Below are positions 63,770 through 64,000 of a stretch of DNA of 64,000 bases, piece by piece. Position 1 is the first letter of the stretch; the number at the start of each line of letters is the position of its first letter. A model generated the notes under the pieces. It had not been told where the DNA came from and ran no database searches. It was given only the letters and a program-made list of their open reading frames with translations. The stretch spans positions 41,027,173 to 41,091,172 of the forward strand of contig NC_134373.1 of assembly GCF_035582795.1 (NCBI RefSeq). Direction: 5' to 3'. Position numbers and translations under genes: made by a program. This DNA is from Mycteria americana (lineage: Eukaryota; Chordata; Aves; Ciconiiformes; Ciconiidae).

Positions 63770-63845
63770 ACAAGGACTAGTGCTCCGTTATATTGGGTGC
63801 CATAGAAATACAACATAAAATACAGTCCCTATTTCAAAATACAAG
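63770..63845 (-). repeat. Ancient L2/MIR-like 3' tail, minus orientation
   Basis: On the minus strand this reads GAAATAGGGACTGTATTTTA, then GTTGTATTTCTATGGCACCC and GGAGCACTAGTCC. It is the same old tail layout as at 53163-53252 ('cagggactgt ... gtgtttgtacagcacc ... ggtcc'). Divergence is high, as expected of an insertion older than birds. Confidence 0.5.
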
Positions 63846-64000
63846 AGGGTTATGCAGAGCTGGATGTGAGCCAGTAAACCACACTGAGCCATCACTACTA
63901 CACATGTGACGGACCTAACCTTTATTAAATTTCCCTAGCCATTTCAGAAAGGTAGGAAAAGGACTGTTTTAAGGAAGGATTTGAAGGAAAGTACCAAGGT
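63846..64000. other. Unique non-coding sequence at window end
   Basis: Nothing recognisable is present. Confidence 0.5.

Noticed and set aside
1-64000. CRISPR array, operon, toxin-antitoxin or phage features
   Set aside because: There is no regularly spaced repeat-spacer array and no prokaryotic gene organisation. The window is vertebrate nuclear DNA.

Overview
This 64 kb window reads as non-coding nuclear DNA from a bird. Three things point there: CR1 retrotransposons of avian type, including the tandem ATTCTGTG-like 3' tail; a complete solo LTR of a retrovirus-like element that I recognise from bird genomes; and thinly scattered, very old amniote repeats (MIR/L2-like tails, an old CR1, a palindromic MITE-like unit). 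I see no prokaryotic gene organisation, operon, CRISPR array, tRNA or rRNA. Base composition is AT-rich, with long A/T-rich stretches and a few short CpG-dense islands.

I find no host protein-coding gene that can be supported. The longest open frames (about 168, 155, 144, 143, 141, 136 and 135 codons) are roughly what chance allows in this much AT-rich sequence. The 141-codon frame is a translated microsatellite. The only recognisable coding sequence is the decayed C-terminal part of a CR1 reverse transcriptase at 44714-45225. The window is best read as a gene desert or the inside of a very large intron.

Layout. 1-24494: mostly unique AT-rich sequence with two CpG-dense patches (2060-2285, 5284-5430), simple repeats and a few small inverted repeats. 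24495-25087: solo LTR with a 4-bp target duplication. 26121-26433: compound pentanucleotide satellite ending in a 244-nt pure purine run. 28470-29235: long CR1 fragment on the minus strand. 29236-39329: unique AT-rich sequence with one possible MIR-like scrap. 39330-40225: ancient repeat pieces, a poly(A) run, a CpG patch and a MIR-like SINE. 43212-45400: G-runs, then a CR1 inserted inside an older CR1. 45837-48330: a CpG patch, a CpG-island-like block (47510-47910) and next to it an AT-rich block dense in homeodomain/SOX/FOX-like words, the best regulatory-element candidate here. 49633-49666: perfect 15-bp-stem hairpin. 50462-64000: decayed repeats (old CR1, two copies of one L2/MIR-like tail in opposite orientation, a palindromic MITE-like unit) in otherwise unique AT-rich DNA.

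No genes act together here as a pathway. The interest lies in transposon history, unusual DNA structure, and a possible regulatory block at 47.5-48.3 kb. Repeat assignments rest on recognition of family consensus features, not on a search.
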